NCBI GenBank assembly: GCA_024692105.1
Contig: JAILMZ010000089.1
Coordinates: 1-22,815, forward strand
Origin: Saccharofermentans sp.
GTDB lineage: Bacteria > Bacillota_A > Clostridia > Saccharofermentanales > Saccharofermentanaceae
DNA: 22,815 bases
Direction: 5' to 3'
This document shows positions 21,287-22,815 of the stretch, piece by piece (the stretch's first letter is position 1; every line of letters begins with the position of its first letter). The notes beneath the pieces were generated by a model. That model saw only the letters and a list, made by a program, of their open reading frames with translations, was not told the DNA's origin and did not search any database. The position numbers and the translations under genes were made by a program.

Positions 21287-22815
21287 ATGCAGTCTCGTAC
21301 ACATACATGCGGACAATTAAGGATTGAAGACGCAGGCAAGAAGGTAATGCTCTCGGGCTGGCTCGAGAACTTCAGAGAAGTCGGAGCAGAATTAGGTTTC
21401 GTTGTTATCCGTGACTTCTACGGCACGACACAGGTCGTCGTCGAGAACGCAGAGATGATGAAGACCGTAAAGGCCATCACAAAGGAATCCACCATCTGCG
21501 TCGAGGGCACGGTAAGGGAGAGATCTTCCAAGAACTCCAAGATCCCGACAGGCGACATCGAGGTCGTACCCGAGAAGATCACGGTCCTCGGAAGATGCCG
21601 TTACAACGAGCTTCCGTTTGAGATCAACCACAGCCGCGAGGCAGACGAGCTTACAAGACTTAAGTACAGATACTTAGATATCAGAAACCCCGAGGTAAAG
21701 AAGAACCTGATCCTCAGATCCAACGTAATCGCAGCGCTCCGTGCAGCCATGATCGACCACGACTTCATGGAGATCACGACGCCGATCCTCACGGTATCTT
21801 CACCTGAGGGCGCAAGAGACTACCTCGTTCCCGCAAGAAAGCACCCCGGCAAGTTCTATGCGCTTCCCCAGGCACCCCAGCAGTTCAAGCAGCTCCTGAT
21901 GGTGTCCGGCATCGACAGATATTTCCAGATCGCACCCTGCTTCAGGGACGAGGACGCAAGAGGCGACAGATGCCCGGGCGAGTTCTACCAGCTCGACATG
22001 GAAATGGCATTTGCAAGCCAGGATGACGTTTTTGAGATCATCGAGGACGTGCTTCCTCCGGTCTTCGCGAAATACGGTAAGTACGACAGAGCATCAGGCT
22101 CTCCGTTCGTGCGCATCCCTTACCTCGAGGCAATGGAGAAGTACGGCACGGACAAGCCCGACCTTCGTATCGACCTCACGGTAACGGACGTTACAGATCT
22201 GCTCCGCACAGAAGAGTTCGCACCTTTCGCAGACGGCGAGATCAAGGCCATCGTGATCACAGACTTCCACGAGAGCCGCAAGTTCATCGACAAGACAATG
22301 AACGATGCCGAGATCCAGTCAGGATCCAAGGGCTACTGGTTCAGAGTGGACGAGAACGGCGAGATCGTCGGAGGCATATCCAAGTTCGTACAGCCGAAGA
22401 AGGACGAAGTAGTCGCAAAGCTCGGTCTTAAGCCCGACACGCTCGTTGTCCTTTCCGCAGGCACAAAGGGCGCCGCGCAGAAGATGGCAGGCGTTCTGGT
22501 AAAGACTTTCGGTGCTGCGGTTCCGGGCCACATGGACAAGGAACAGTACGCGTTCTGCTGGATAGTTGATTTCCCGATGTATGAGATCGGCGAGGAGTCA
22601 GGCGAACTCGAGTTCTGCCACAACCCCTTCTCGATGCCGTCGGGCGGACTTGACGTACTTCTCAAGGCAGAGAAAGGCGAGATCGATCCGCTGTCCATCA
22701 AGGCAGACCAGTACGACCTCGTTGTAAACGGAATCGAGCTGTCTTCGGGCGCCGTCCGAAACCACGATCCCGAGATCATGATCAAGGCTTTCGAGCTCGT
22801 AAGACTCGGCGAAGA
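21287..22815 (+). CDS. aspS: Aspartyl-tRNA synthetase, 3' end outside the window
   Basis: 509 codons are visible without a stop; the family is about 590 aa, so the end lies outside. GGAGGA (21275-21280) lies 6 nt before ATG. The N-terminal OB-fold anticodon domain begins RTHTCGQLRIEDAGKKVMLSGW; then come LKYRYLDIRN, TPILTVSSPEGARDYLVP, QAPQQFKQLLMVSG and motif 2 FRDEDARGDRCPGEFYQ (219-235). A bacterial GAD insertion domain is present around 300-410. The visible end NGIELSSGAVRNHDPE corresponds to the Asp/ATP-binding region before motif 3. The OB-fold has ENFREVGAELGFVVIRDFYG in place of the usual RRRDHGGLIFIDLRD, marking a diverged clostridial subtype. It charges tRNA-Asp. Confidence 0.95.
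   Translation, partial: MQSRTHTCGQLRIEDAGKKVMLSGWLENFREVGAELGFVVIRDFYGTTQVVVENAEMMKTVKAITKESTICVEGTVRERSSKNSKIPTGDIEVVPEKITVLGRCRYNELPFEINHSREADELTRLKYRYLDIRNPEVKKNLILRSNVIAALRAAMIDHDFMEITTPILTVSSPEGARDYLVPARKHPGKFYALPQAPQQFKQLLMVSGIDRYFQIAPCFRDEDARGDRCPGEFYQLDMEMAFASQDDVFEIIEDVLPPVFAKYGKYDRASGSPFVRIPYLEAMEKYGTDKPDLRIDLTVTDVTDLLRTEEFAPFADGEIKAIVITDFHESRKFIDKTMNDAEIQSGSKGYWFRVDENGEIVGGISKFVQPKKDEVVAKLGLKPDTLVVLSAGTKGAAQKMAGVLVKTFGAAVPGHMDKEQYAFCWIVDFPMYEIGEESGELEFCHNPFSMPSGGLDVLLKAEKGEIDPLSIKADQYDLVVNGIELSSGAVRNHDPEIMIKAFELVRLGE

Overview
The window looks like a chromosomal segment of a Gram-positive anaerobe of the class Clostridia, probably a gut or rumen relative of the Oscillospiraceae/Saccharofermentans/Lachnospiraceae. 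The reasons are a CIRCE/HrcA heat-shock operon, a DnaK without the insertion typical of Gram-negative homologues, strong AGGAGG-type ribosome binding sites, sigma-A type promoters, many lipoproteins, and a Tn916/phage-type integrase end. Base composition is moderately high for the group, judged by eye. No rRNA, tRNA or CRISPR array was seen.

Layout. 1-334: the last codons of a tyrosine recombinase, then an AT-rich stretch with nested palindromes that could be the edge of an integrated element. 335-1950: a low-molecular-weight protein tyrosine phosphatase, a reverse-strand 42-aa gene, and a membrane DUF1294-metallophosphatase fusion. 1944-3667 (reverse): a three-gene redox operon of TlpA-like thioredoxin lipoprotein, 46-aa CXXC membrane protein and NapH-like polyferredoxin. 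3908-5896: a 57-aa protein, then a degenerate-GGDEF/intact-EAL protein likely to degrade cyclic di-GMP.

5949-12517 is the heat-shock operon: sigma-A promoter, CIRCE, hrcA, grpE, clpP, dnaK, dnaJ, prmA. Having clpP between grpE and dnaK is unusual and would put the ClpP protease under HrcA control with the DnaK chaperone system. Next (12645-13994) is a protein whose N-terminal half aligns with the ThiD/HMP-P kinase fold but has lost both signature motifs, fused to a low-complexity Ala/Pro/Glu/Lys tail: a candidate pseudoenzyme.

14098-19928 is an envelope-related accessory stretch: a large solute-binding lipoprotein without a visible permease, a small lipoprotein, two tandem paralogous zinc-ribbon/two-TM/coiled-coil proteins on the reverse strand, a tandem 50-bp palindromic repeat, and a small membrane protein. 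The end (20004-22815) is hisS followed closely by aspS, which runs off the window.

No large known defence or mobile system lies within the window. The observations most worth a second look are the ThiD-like pseudoenzyme fusion, the TlpA/CXXC/NapH redox trio, clpP inside the HrcA operon, the tandem palindromic repeat with the zinc-ribbon paralogue pair, and a recurring arrangement in which a TATAAT box lies only 6-7 nt before the start codon (candidate leaderless mRNAs).
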